NCBI RefSeq assembly: GCF_045689245.1 | Contig: NZ_CP136865.1 | Coordinates: forward strand, 1-64,000 | Direction: 5' to 3' | Source: Congregibacter brevis | Lineage (GTDB): Bacteria; Pseudomonadota; Gammaproteobacteria; Pseudomonadales; Halieaceae | DNA length: 64,000 nucleotides | In this document: positions 51,433-60,334 of the stretch, one piece after another | Position numbering within the stretch: the stretch's first letter is position 1 | Layout of the letters: each line of letters opens with the position of its first letter | The notes under the pieces: generated by a model | What the model was told of the DNA's origin: nothing | Seen by the model: the letters and a program-made list of their open reading frames with translations, nothing else | Database searches by the model: none | Made by a program: the position numbers and the translations under genes

Positions 51433-53706
51433 ATGATCCCATTCATAGCTAAAACCATGACGACAGCCACTGAACGTCCGCCTCGTCGTAGCCCAAGGTA
51501 TTGGACGCGAATCGCGCTGCTAGTGGCGGCGGGGTTGCTCAGTGAATGGGCTAGGGCTAATGCCGATGCCACCACAGCCGCCGACGCATCGCTTGGCGAA
51601 GACCACGAGCCGTCTTCAAGTCTGCGGGTAGCCGTTCCCCTTCAGATTGACTACCCGTTGCTAGAGCGTCTTCTGGTCACGCAGTTGTTCACAGGTCCTG
51701 AGCAAAGTCGCGACGTATTGGAAGACCCCAGTAGTTGTAGTCAAGTGGTCCTGAGCGAGCCCAATGTCAGTCCCAGTGACTCAAAAATAGATCTGCTGGC
51801 CGATGTAAATGCGCGCATCGGCTTCGGTAGCACTGGCAACTGCGCAACGATGCTCACATGGAAAGGCAGGATTGGCATAAGTGGTATCCCCGAGGCGCGA
51901 AGTGATGGTACCGCGCTCGGGTTTTCACCGGAGCGCGTCTGGCTTATGAATCCCGCGGGCCAGACTGTGAACAATCCTCAGATACAGGCTCTAGCGGAGT
52001 CTAGCGTACGGGGGATATTTGAACGCTTCACCGTAGACCTAAAGCCACAAATACAGTCCATCGAAGAGTTTCTGCCCGATGTACTACCTGATCATTCCAA
52101 AGACCAAATAGAAACTCTGCTCTCCACATTACGCGTTGGCGAACTCCGCGCCACGGAGCAAGTGCTGAGCGCTGAGATTACCTTTGAGGTAGACCCTTTA
52201 AGCACCGCCTTGGAGCCAGAGCGCGCTCTGAGCGAGGATGAACTGGCAGCCTGGGAGGAACGCTGGCAGCTAATGGATTCCCTCCTGGTTCTCACGGTGA
52301 AGCACTACGCAGCCGCGACGCAGTTACAGGAGCTACGCGACGCTTTGTTGGAAGTACTTATCGAGAGTCGATACCGCCTGCGGGACGCACTCAGTGTAGA
52401 GCCGAGCACTGACGAGGAGCAGGATCTCGTTCGCGATTGGTTCCTTCAAAGCTGGCAATCGCTGGCCCCCATCCTTCAGCGCATAGGTTTAGACCAGCCC
52501 GGTCAGGAACATCTCCTGCTGATAAGCGTGATTGCGGCTACGGATGCACTGGAAGCCCTCGATCAACTGGGACCAAGCGTGGGACTCGACATTTCCGCAA
52601 GCGGACTGCGGCGTCTTGCGCGAATGATCAATGGCAGTGCGGGAGACGACTTACTCAATTACTCCGATGCATTGGACCCTGAGCTTCGTCAGCTATTCGA
52701 AGATAGCTTTGAGTCCACAGACATAAGCTTCGACTGGCGCTGGGATCTTTCGTTTTTTCCTAAAGCTTTTGCGGCCAGCGATGACCGTTTAAACAGCTGG
52801 GCACCAAAGCGGCAGGAACTCGCCGAGTACCTCCCATTGGTTGCCGTACTTCTTGAGGAGTCTATCGACAACGCTATCGCCAGCCGAAAACTCGATAGCG
52901 CCTACCAGGAGCTCTTCCGACGGCTCGTTTACACCACCGCCTGGCAGGAAAGCTGCTGGCGCCACTACACGGTGAGTAAGGATCAGAAGTTAGTGCCACT
53001 GCGTTCAGGCACGGGTGACGTTGGACTCATGCAGATCAATGAGCGCGTTTGGCGTGGTTTTTACGATCAGCAGCGGCTCCGTTGGGACATTGCTTACAAC
53101 AGCGATGCCGGCGCCGAGGTGCTCATCGATTACTTGATGAAATACGCGATACGAAAAGGCGAGCATAAGCAAAACGGTGGTGTATCTAACCTCGCACGAT
53201 CGAGCTACTCCACATACAACGGCGGCCCTAGCAAAGTGGCCCGCTATCGAAGCAGCAAAGCGTCCACCTATGGTAAAAAAGTAGATACAGCCTTCTGGAC
53301 AAAATACCAGCAGGTGGCAGCAGGCAACGAACTCGCCGTCTCTACCTGTCTGGGCGGCGACCTAAGTGGCCCTGCTATCGTAAGTCGCGGAAAAAGTAGT
53401 CGGAACAAGCAAGGAACCTCTCAAAGCTCCACTCACAGCCCTACTCAAAGCCTCATTCAAAGCAGTGTAGTAACGCCACAGAGCTTCACTTTGCAGCTAG
53501 GTGTTTTCAGCACCCTTGAAGCGGCACGCTCTTTTGTTACGCAACAGTCACTGGGAGAGGACGCCGTGGTTCGACAAAGACGGACGGTCGATACCAGCCA
53601 ATATCTGGTGGTGTACGGCGTTTACAAAACACGCGAGGAGGCGGAGACCGCCAGAAAAAACCTTACCCGCTTACAGCCGTGGATCCGTCAGTTCTCCGAT
53701 ATTTAG
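51433..53706 (+). CDS. Lytic transglycosylase (SLT) with C-terminal SPOR domain
   Basis: Exported cell-wall enzyme of 757 aa. A signal or anchor helix (RIALLVAAGLLSEWARANA, about 27-45) is followed by a long helical region. The SLT domain comes next, with the catalytic Glu in TAWQESCWRHY (about 514), then GDVGLMQINERVW and AYNSDAGAEVLIDYL, and YNGGPSK. A Ser/Thr/Gln-rich linker with repeated QS pairs leads to a SPOR domain (FTLQLGVFSTLEAARSFV, LVVYGVYKTREEAE), which binds denuded septal peptidoglycan. It probably cleaves glycan strands at division sites. Starts at 51433 and 51457 are both possible. Confidence 0.85.
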   Translation: MIPFIAKTMTTATERPPRRSPRYWTRIALLVAAGLLSEWARANADATTAADASLGEDHEPSSSLRVAVPLQIDYPLLERLLVTQLFTGPEQSRDVLEDPSSCSQVVLSEPNVSPSDSKIDLLADVNARIGFGSTGNCATMLTWKGRIGISGIPEARSDGTALGFSPERVWLMNPAGQTVNNPQIQALAESSVRGIFERFTVDLKPQIQSIEEFLPDVLPDHSKDQIETLLSTLRVGELRATEQVLSAEITFEVDPLSTALEPERALSEDELAAWEERWQLMDSLLVLTVKHYAAATQLQELRDALLEVLIESRYRLRDALSVEPSTDEEQDLVRDWFLQSWQSLAPILQRIGLDQPGQEHLLLISVIAATDALEALDQLGPSVGLDISASGLRRLARMINGSAGDDLLNYSDALDPELRQLFEDSFESTDISFDWRWDLSFFPKAFAASDDRLNSWAPKRQELAEYLPLVAVLLEESIDNAIASRKLDSAYQELFRRLVYTTAWQESCWRHYTVSKDQKLVPLRSGTGDVGLMQINERVWRGFYDQQRLRWDIAYNSDAGAEVLIDYLMKYAIRKGEHKQNGGVSNLARSSYSTYNGGPSKVARYRSSKASTYGKKVDTAFWTKYQQVAAGNELAVSTCLGGDLSGPAIVSRGKSSRNKQGTSQSSTHSPTQSLIQSSVVTPQSFTLQLGVFSTLEAARSFVTQQSLGEDAVVRQRRTVDTSQYLVVYGVYKTREEAETARKNLTRLQPWIRQFSDI

Positions 53707-53723
53707 CGAGAAATCTTCCTGAG

Positions 53724-55325
53724 TTAGTAAACCACCTTAGCCAGTCTCACCTGACGTTCATCAGTAACGTCCGTCCAAGCGACATAGGCAATATCGCCGA
53801 CACTCTCTATCACCGGAAAGCCGCTTCGTCGCGAGGAGCCGGTCACACCCACCTCGGTGACGTCCCGAAGATCACCATTGCTGCTATACCTTGAGAGCAT
53901 GATCTTGGCATTGCTGTCGGTATTATCCATCCAGCTGACAAGTATCTCGCCGTTTTCAAGAATAGTCGTGTCCACGCGTCCGTTGGTGTTGGAAGCTGAA
54001 ACGAGAATAGGCGCAGAAAACGTTTCTCCACTATTTGCAGACAGGGCCAACTGTACCTTTGGCTCACTGCTTTTAGCAGTAAACCAAGCCACGGCTAGCC
54101 TGCCGCCTTTAGCAGCTACCGCAGGACCGTTCACAGGGCATCCGTTTACCTGCCAACCATCGTCATGCACGGCTTGGGGTTGCGACCAGGAGCCATCCAC
54201 CATTCGCACGATAAAAATGTCTCGAATTTCATCACTTGTGCGATTGCGATAGACAACAACCGGGCCCTTCGGTGTCATTGCTGAACTGGTTTGGCAGCAA
54301 TCGCAGACCGCTTCGTCCAGCTCCCACTCCTCAAGGTTTTTGCCCTGATAGTCAAACACCGCGGAACGAAGTGTCATGGCTCCGGGAGTCGGCTGGCGCT
54401 TGGTATTCCTGCCATCTAGCCAAGTGATGAGCGTGCCTTGATCACCGACCGACGTCATAGACACGAATCCATGCTCAGCCTTGATACCGTCAGTATTTAC
54501 GCGCTTCCCTATACTCCATTGCTGTTGTTCGACATCAAAGAAACTCGCTGCAATATCGTAGTCATAAGTGTCGACCCCACTGCGTTGTAGCCAGTGAGCG
54601 ACCATGCCATCCACAGATACCGAGAGCGCCGGAAAGTCCGCCCAGTTAATGAACCAGTTGCCGCCCTCGCTAATCGTCAGGGGTGGGCTCCAGCCCTCTT
54701 CGCTCTCTTCTCCTTTACCGTTTCCTTTTAGCGCTCCCCCTAACTTTGCATAAGACAATCGGCTTTTCGTGTTGAGGTCGGTCACCCATGACAGATACAA
54801 ATCACCGTTGTTGCTGGTCAAACGGGGCAAATGACTATTGACGGGAGCTGGAGACATCACTTCGGTCACCAAGGGTGACTCTGGGGCCAGGCCCAACCGG
54901 GACAGCTCTTCCAGGACTTGGGTCCGAGATTGCAGACCCACCAGCTTCGCAGCCACCTCGTTATCGGGAGAAACAATGTAGGTGGTCGGCATAACGTCCG
55001 GCCCACGCAATCCCAGCGCTGCGACATCCGACTTGCTAAGAGTGGGAAACACGATGCCCAAGGCTTTCGCTGTTTTGAGCGTTTCTTGACGCGCGGCGTC
55101 GTCAAAGTTGACGCCAAAAACGCGAACTTTATCGGGATCCAGCTCCTTACTCAGTGCATTAAGCATGGGGATTTCTTTGCGACAGGGTGAGCACCACTCT
55201 GACCAATAGTTAACCACTCGCCAGACTCCGCTGTGCACATCCGCCTGCTGCGCAGTTGCCGTGGCGGAGTTTAGGAGGACTAGCAAAAGCAGAATCTGCA
55301 AGGTGTTGCCGCTCAAAAACCTCAT
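53724..55325 (-). CDS. Exported TlpA-thioredoxin fused to a sialidase-like beta-propeller
   Basis: A 533-residue protein. A signal peptide (about 1-26) is followed by a TlpA-type thioredoxin domain with active site C45-S-P-C48 (WCSPCRKE) and cis-Pro in MPTTYIVS. From about residue 160 a BNR/exo-sialidase-like propeller follows, with strand motifs such as SLSYAKLG-type, WLDGRNTK, VVYRNRTSDEIRDIFIV and ALSANSGETFSAP. Near residue 340 is a C-D-C-C-Q cluster. A thioredoxin attached to a cysteine-bearing propeller suggests self-maintenance of a metal or disulfide site. AGGAAA supports the ATG at 55325. The substrate is unknown; no glycosidase catalytic Asp/Tyr/Glu set was confirmed. Confidence 0.82.
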   Translation of the reverse strand: MRFLSGNTLQILLLLVLLNSATATAQQADVHSGVWRVVNYWSEWCSPCRKEIPMLNALSKELDPDKVRVFGVNFDDAARQETLKTAKALGIVFPTLSKSDVAALGLRGPDVMPTTYIVSPDNEVAAKLVGLQSRTQVLEELSRLGLAPESPLVTEVMSPAPVNSHLPRLTSNNGDLYLSWVTDLNTKSRLSYAKLGGALKGNGKGEESEEGWSPPLTISEGGNWFINWADFPALSVSVDGMVAHWLQRSGVDTYDYDIAASFFDVEQQQWSIGKRVNTDGIKAEHGFVSMTSVGDQGTLITWLDGRNTKRQPTPGAMTLRSAVFDYQGKNLEEWELDEAVCDCCQTSSAMTPKGPVVVYRNRTSDEIRDIFIVRMVDGSWSQPQAVHDDGWQVNGCPVNGPAVAAKGGRLAVAWFTAKSSEPKVQLALSANSGETFSAPILVSASNTNGRVDTTILENGEILVSWMDNTDSNAKIMLSRYSSNGDLRDVTEVGVTGSSRRSGFPVIESVGDIAYVAWTDVTDERQVRLAKVVY

Positions 55326-55486
55326 GACGTGTGTTTCCTGTAAAGCTACAGACAATAAACCTCAGTGCCCAATGATTGCATAAAAGCGCTAAAAACTAGT
55401 AAGCAACCGCTTAAGGCGATAATGTCTTCATCTCAAGCTGTGGCGACAGTTCCAGACAGAGACCCTCCAACAGACGACAGAAGAGA

Positions 55487-56005
55487 GTGCTTATCGTGAT
55501 CAACAGATTCCGCCGCTTCGCAAGCATATTTTTGGCCGTCGTTTTGACCTTCGCGATGATCGTCGGCTGCGCCAACAGCAGCTACTTCGAACCGACGCCC
55601 TTAGCAGAACCGGATAACGCTATGGTCTACGTTTACCGGCCCGGGGGTAGCAATCCGGGCAAGAAACCCCTGGTCACCAGCTACCCGGAAATACTTGTTG
55701 ACGGCGAAAGTGTCGGAATGCTGAAGAACAAGCAATACCTTGCGGTGGAGCTAGCGCCTGGCTCCCGCGAGTTTGTCGCTACGGGGCTCACGAAAGACGC
55801 TCGCTGGGAACCCAAAGATCGTATGTACTCTCTGAAGCTTGAGGCGGGGAAGAGTTACTTTCTGAGGTTAGGCGTGGAGTTCGACACCAGCGCCATGACT
55901 ATCGGAAGCTTTAGAGGCCAATACATTATCAACCTCCATAACATAGAAGAGTCAGACGCTGTCTACGAAATCCGATCCTTAAAGAACGCAGCCTTGACTA
56001 ACTAG
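55487..56005 (+). CDS. DUF2846-type lipoprotein
   Basis: A lipoprotein of about 172 aa. The N-terminus has basic residues, a hydrophobic core (IFLAVVLTFAMIVGC) and a lipobox ending in Cys. The mature domain begins NAMVYVYRPGG, then VDGESVGMLKNKQYLAVELAPGSREF and KLEAGKSYFLRLG, matching the DUF2846 beta-sandwich seen in many proteobacterial lipoproteins of unknown role. GTG at 55487 is preceded by AGAAGAGA; GTG at 55496 is also possible. Its stop codon directly abuts the stop of the convergent acyl-CoA ligase, so the transcripts must overlap. Confidence 0.8.
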   Translation: MLIVINRFRRFASIFLAVVLTFAMIVGCANSSYFEPTPLAEPDNAMVYVYRPGGSNPGKKPLVTSYPEILVDGESVGMLKNKQYLAVELAPGSREFVATGLTKDARWEPKDRMYSLKLEAGKSYFLRLGVEFDTSAMTIGSFRGQYIINLHNIEESDAVYEIRSLKNAALTN

Positions 56006-57562
56006 TTAGCTAACGCCACGATCCTGATTGTCCCAAAAGGGCTTACGCAGCTCGGTCTTTAGTATTTTCCCGGCACCGGAAAGAGGGAATGGCTCCTCCC
56101 GGAAGCTCACGCTACGCGGCCGCTTATAGTTAGCAATGGTCTTGGTATGTTCGATCAATTCTTCAACGGTCACGCTGTGGCCCTCTTGCAGAATCACAAT
56201 CGCATGCACCGCCTCTCCCCAGCGCTCGTCCGGTATACCGATAATCGACACTGCCGCCACGGCGGGGTGTGTCGACACGGCATTCTCAACCTCGGCGGAG
56301 AACACATTCTCGCCACCGGTAACGATCATGTCCTTGAGGCGATCCACGATAAAGATAAAGCCGTCATCATCGCGATAGGCGCCATCACCGGTACTAACCC
56401 ACCCATCCTTTAATGTTTCTTCGGTTTGCTCAGGACGATTCCAGTAGCCCATCATTGATCCGGGCGATCGCGCGACGATCTCGCCTACTTCGCCGTTGGG
56501 TAGGTCATTACCATCTTCGTCACAAATTCGAACCTCAACACCAGGTCCCGCGCGACCCGCAGAGCGCATCTTGCCTGCATTGGGTCCCTCAAGCGTGTGG
56601 TTCTCGGCTGGGAGCAGGGTAATGATGGGCGCCATTTCCGTTTGCCCGTAACCCTGCATCCAGTTAACAGTCGGTAAGCGTTCGAGCAATGTATGCATTA
56701 GTCCCTCGGGCATAGGCGATGCACCGTAGCCCACCGCGCGCAACGCGCTAAGGCGCGAGGGTTCAAAATCCGGGTGATTCACAAGCATACCCAACATTGT
56801 TGGCACCATAAGCGTGTGGGTGACCTTTTCGCTCTCCAGTAAATCCATCACCTTGGACGGATCAAAGCTGGGTAGGAACGTGTGGCACAATCCGAAAGTG
56901 CAGGCAGCACCGGAAAAAGCACCGTCAGCAAGATGAAACATAGGGCCAGCATGCAGATAAACATCGCCCATCTGATACTCAGAACCACTACTCACGCTAA
57001 GGTTGTTAAACCATAGTGCCTGTTGAGACAACATCACGCCTTTTGGAAATCCCGTCGTACCCCCGGTGTAGTAAAGACCCGCAAGATCCTCTCCACCGCG
57101 CTCCGCATCCTCACAGGGCTCATTTGCGGCAATAAGGCTCTCATAATCCAGTGTACCCGCAGGCTTCTCACCTTCACCGGTAAACACGATGTGCGTTAGC
57201 GAAAGCTCTGCGGTCATTTCTTCCAGCATGGGTGCAAAAGCATCATCAATAAACAAAACGTTTGCTCCGGCATCACCCACTGCATAAGCGTTCTCCGCCG
57301 CAGACCAGCGCGTGTTCATGGGGACTACCGCCGCGCCGGCCCACCAAACCGCAAAGTAAAACTCCAGATAACGGTCGCTGTTCAGAGCGAGGATCGCGAC
57401 GCGATCGCCCGGAGCGATGTCCATAGCGCGAATAGCCGATGCCAGCCGAGCAACACGATCCTGCATCTCAGCCCAGCTGTGATTCCGACCCAGATGCCTG
57501 GTCGCCGGGGCAGCAGGCGTCGCGCGAGCGTTGGACTTGAGAAACTCGGTCACTGAATACAT
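56006..57562 (-). CDS. Acyl-CoA synthetase (AMP-dependent ligase, FadD-like)
   Basis: ATP-dependent acid:CoA ligase of 518 aa. The P-loop-like motif YYTGGTTGFPKGVMLS (about 164-179), GYGQTEM (about 305), the hinge STGDGAYRDDDGFIFIVDRLKDMIVTGGENV-like region (in pieces, about 398-425) and the catalytic Lys near the end in SGAGKILKTEL are all intact. There is no signal peptide. It is typical of enzymes activating medium/long-chain or aromatic acids before beta-oxidation. AAGGAT lies 7 nt before the ATG. It fits with the thioesterase, aldehyde dehydrogenase and SDRs elsewhere in the window. The substrate is not determinable. Confidence 0.9.
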   Translation of the reverse strand: MYSVTEFLKSNARATPAAPATRHLGRNHSWAEMQDRVARLASAIRAMDIAPGDRVAILALNSDRYLEFYFAVWWAGAAVVPMNTRWSAAENAYAVGDAGANVLFIDDAFAPMLEEMTAELSLTHIVFTGEGEKPAGTLDYESLIAANEPCEDAERGGEDLAGLYYTGGTTGFPKGVMLSQQALWFNNLSVSSGSEYQMGDVYLHAGPMFHLADGAFSGAACTFGLCHTFLPSFDPSKVMDLLESEKVTHTLMVPTMLGMLVNHPDFEPSRLSALRAVGYGASPMPEGLMHTLLERLPTVNWMQGYGQTEMAPIITLLPAENHTLEGPNAGKMRSAGRAGPGVEVRICDEDGNDLPNGEVGEIVARSPGSMMGYWNRPEQTEETLKDGWVSTGDGAYRDDDGFIFIVDRLKDMIVTGGENVFSAEVENAVSTHPAVAAVSIIGIPDERWGEAVHAIVILQEGHSVTVEELIEHTKTIANYKRPRSVSFREEPFPLSGAGKILKTELRKPFWDNQDRGVS

Positions 57563-57633
57563 GCTATTTATCCTTATAGTTAATCGCCAATTGCAGAGGC
57601 TGTAGTGTAGGCCAGAGAGCGAGCCATGCCAGT

Positions 57634-57639
57634 TATAAT
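57634..57639 (+). promoter_or_regulatory. Consensus -10 box (TATAAT) upstream of the GH16 gene
   Basis: A perfect TATAAT lies 62 bp before the GH16 ATG, in the divergent gap with the acyl-CoA ligase. No good -35 box is found 16-18 bp upstream (the region reads GCCAGAGAGC), so activator dependence would be expected if it is used. Confidence 0.35.
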
Positions 57640-57701
57640 ATGCGTGTTGGTTATTAGAGATTACAACAGTATTTCAATTTTACCCATGGAGCTTACGTCA
57701 G

Positions 57702-58646
57702 ATGCAGATTGCCCCAGCTCTTCTGCTGATCGCTATTGCAGCGCCGACTTTGGCAGATCTACCCCAGGCTTATCCCGGTTACACCGGTGTGTATAGGGGG
57801 TTTTCGTTAGTACTGGATGATCGTTTCGACTCCTTTAACAACGCGGTGTGGTACTCGGGCGATGGTGCCGTTGGCAAAGAGGCGATGTGTCGTTTTCAGG
57901 ATCAAGGCACTCGTATCACGGGCGGAAATCTGGAACTCATTGTTGATAAGCGACATGTGCCGGGCGGTTGGTCAGAGGATCATCAAAAACTCAAGGATCC
58001 CTATGACTACGTCTGCGGTGAAGTGCGCACCCGGCCCGGAAAGCGAATCCTTTATGGCCGCGTAGAGACTCGAATGCGAGCGCCAGACAGGCAAAGCGCT
58101 TCCGGGTACATTTCATCGCTTTTCACTTATGTTAACGAAGGCAACAGGCAGTTTGATAGAGAGTGGGAGGAAATTGATATTGAACTGGAAGGAGGCCGTC
58201 CCGATGCCTTTCAGGCAAATCTGATTTATGGCCTTGACGCCGAGGCCTGGAGTGAGACTCGTCGCTTTGGGGCCTGGGAACACAAAATCGATGTGGGCCC
58301 CGTAGATACCTGGCGCGTATTTGCCATCGAGTGGCTCCCCAAAAGCATAAAGTGGTTTGTCGACGGCAAGTTGATCAAGACCTTGTCTGCCGCCGACATC
58401 GACTGCGATCCAAGCTGTATTCCGCCACAACAACTACCTACACCGATACCCGATACGCCGGCAGATGTCATGATCAACTTCTGGATTCCAAACGATGACA
58501 TTGAGGATATTTTCGGGGGAAACAAGGATCGTAATGAATACCCCATGCGCAGCCGCTACGATTGGTTACGCATCTATCAGTACGACGCACAGCCGCTTGA
58601 GAACTGGGCGGAGCAGGCAGCGCAAATCATGGGTGCTGACGATTGA
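57702..58646 (+). CDS. Glycoside hydrolase family 16 protein (laminarinase-like)
   Basis: Exported beta-glucanase-type enzyme of 314 aa. A signal peptide (about 1-19) precedes a GH16 jelly-roll. The catalytic motif E-x-D-x-E is intact as E157-I-D159-I-E161, with GRVETRMRAPDRQSASGYISSLF before it and FAIEWLPKSIKWFVDGKLI after it, both typical of the family. GH16 enzymes cleave beta-1,3/1,4-glucans, agar or carrageenan; laminarin is a frequent marine substrate, but the sequence does not settle this. The stop overlaps the TTG of a HAD phosphatase gene by 4 nt. Confidence 0.87.
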   Translation: MQIAPALLLIAIAAPTLADLPQAYPGYTGVYRGFSLVLDDRFDSFNNAVWYSGDGAVGKEAMCRFQDQGTRITGGNLELIVDKRHVPGGWSEDHQKLKDPYDYVCGEVRTRPGKRILYGRVETRMRAPDRQSASGYISSLFTYVNEGNRQFDREWEEIDIELEGGRPDAFQANLIYGLDAEAWSETRRFGAWEHKIDVGPVDTWRVFAIEWLPKSIKWFVDGKLIKTLSAADIDCDPSCIPPQQLPTPIPDTPADVMINFWIPNDDIEDIFGGNKDRNEYPMRSRYDWLRIYQYDAQPLENWAEQAAQIMGADD

Positions 58647-59254
58647 GTGCTTTGCTTCGCGCCATAATATTTGACCTGGACGGGACGCTAGTGGATTCCC
58701 GCCTCGACTTTACTGCGATGCGCGCCGAGCTGGGGGCACCGGAGAGTCTGGGGCTTTTAGAGTACGTCGAGACGCTCTCGTCAGAATCTGCGCGTCACGA
58801 GGCCATGGCAGTGATACATCGGCATGAACTGGCGGGCGCCGAAGCGGCCGAATGGATGCCGACTGCAGAAGAAGCGCTGCATGCTCTGCACCAACAAGGC
58901 ACACCGATTGCCATAGTGACCCGCAATAGTCGCCATGCGGCGCAGATCACCATGCAGCGACTCGATATGCCGGACATCCCCCTGAAGGCGCGAGAAGATG
59001 CAGCCCCAAAGCCTGACCCAGAAGCTCTCCTTATGGTGGCTGCAGAGTGGAACATCGATCCAAAGCACTGCGCCTATGTCGGTGACTTTCACTACGACAT
59101 ACAGGCTGCACAGCGCGCGGGGATGATGCCCGTTCTGTACACCCAAGGCGGTGAACCTCGCGAGAACTACGACATACAGCTACAGGTATTAGGCGACTTT
59201 CGTGCTCTTCTCGCCCTGCTCCATGAGCAATCTGATTCTAGCTCAACCCCGTAG
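58643..59254 (+). CDS. HAD-superfamily hydrolase (phosphatase, subfamily IA)
   Basis: Cytoplasmic phosphatase of 203 aa. HAD motif I is FDLDGTLVDSR (catalytic Asp about residue 10), motif II the Thr in AIVTRNSRHAA, motif III the Lys in APKPDPEALL, and motif IV the Asp in YVGDFHYDI, all intact. An alpha-helical cap follows motif I. The TTG start at 58643 overlaps the GH16 stop (TTGA). It probably hydrolyses a small phosphorylated metabolite such as a sugar phosphate or phosphoglycolate. The downstream ATP-grasp gene starts 44 bp later and may belong to the same unit. Confidence 0.87.
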   Translation: MSALLRAIIFDLDGTLVDSRLDFTAMRAELGAPESLGLLEYVETLSSESARHEAMAVIHRHELAGAEAAEWMPTAEEALHALHQQGTPIAIVTRNSRHAAQITMQRLDMPDIPLKAREDAAPKPDPEALLMVAAEWNIDPKHCAYVGDFHYDIQAAQRAGMMPVLYTQGGEPRENYDIQLQVLGDFRALLALLHEQSDSSSTP

Positions 59255-59298
59255 ACCCTCACTCGATCAACCGGTAACCCCGAGTACAAGGCAACGCT

Positions 59299-60228
59299 AT
59301 GCACAAAGCCCACATCATCCACGAAAATCGCGAGTGGAGTGCGCCACTACTGGAAGCTCTGGAGACCCTCGGCGTGCCCCATGAAGAATGGTTTCTTGAC
59401 GAGGGCAGCTTGGACTTGTCAAAGGCCCCACCGCCGGGGGTTTTCTATAATCGCATGAGCGCCTCTTCTCATACGCGAGATCATCGCTACGCACCAGAAT
59501 ACGCAGCAGCCGTTATTGCCTGGCTGGAGTGTCACGGGCGACGCGTGCTTAACCCTGGTCGCGCACTGCAGTTGGAAGTGAGCAAAGTCGCTCAATACGC
59601 AGCGCTGGAGGCCCAGAGAATCCTTACGCCACGAACCATTGCCGTAGTTGGTAAGTCAGGCCTTGGTAAAGCCGCCGCGGAAATGGGCGCCCCCTTCATT
59701 ACCAAACACAATCGCGCGGGTAAGGGCCTGGGAGTGCGGCTGTTCCAGTCGGTAGAGGAACTTGAGCAGTACGTCGCCAGCGACTCCTTTGAGGTACCCA
59801 TCGATGGCATCACGCTGATACAGCAATACATCGCGGCGCCCGAGCCATTTATCACCCGCTGTGAGTTTGTGGGCCAGGAGTTTGTGTACGCCGTGCGCGT
59901 AGATACCTCCGACGGCTTCCTTTTATGCCCGGCCGACGAATGCCAGGATGAAGACGCTACCGTGTGCCCGGCGACTTCTGCTGCCAAGTTCGAAATCATC
60001 GAAGATTTTGATGACCCGATTATCGACGACTATCGCCGCATGCTCATCGCAAACGATATCCACGTAGCCGGCATCGAGAACATCATCTCGGCGGACGGAA
60101 AGCGCTATACCTACGACATCAATACAAACACCAACTACAACCCGCGCGCTGAGCACAGAGCGGGCAAATTTGGTATGCGGGCAATTGCGCAGCTCTTACA
60201 GTCCGAATTAGCGGCAACAGCTAAGTAG
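59299..60228 (+). CDS. ATP-grasp ligase, RimK-like
   Basis: ATP-dependent carboxylate-amine ligase fold, 309 aa. Visible parts are GVFYNRMSASSHTRDH (early substrate region), PFITKHNRAGKGLGVRLF (ATP-binding Lys and glycine loop), IDGITLIQQYI with the adenine-contact strand, and the Mg-binding end AGIENIISADGKRYTYDINTNTNYN. The layout is like RimK-type alpha-L-glutamate ligases, but the N-terminal domain is unusual and the amino-acid substrate is unknown. It follows the HAD phosphatase on the same strand. An ATG start with no strong ribosome site was accepted. Confidence 0.83.
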   Translation: MHKAHIIHENREWSAPLLEALETLGVPHEEWFLDEGSLDLSKAPPPGVFYNRMSASSHTRDHRYAPEYAAAVIAWLECHGRRVLNPGRALQLEVSKVAQYAALEAQRILTPRTIAVVGKSGLGKAAAEMGAPFITKHNRAGKGLGVRLFQSVEELEQYVASDSFEVPIDGITLIQQYIAAPEPFITRCEFVGQEFVYAVRVDTSDGFLLCPADECQDEDATVCPATSAAKFEIIEDFDDPIIDDYRRMLIANDIHVAGIENIISADGKRYTYDINTNTNYNPRAEHRAGKFGMRAIAQLLQSELAATAK

Positions 60229-60334
60229 GAAGGTTCGGAGCAGCATCTAAAGCTCGGGCAGGCGGGTAGATAAAGTAGTACCGCGTCGCTGCTTGCGCTA
60301 TCTTTCACACCTGCATTATTTTTGGGCTAAAACC

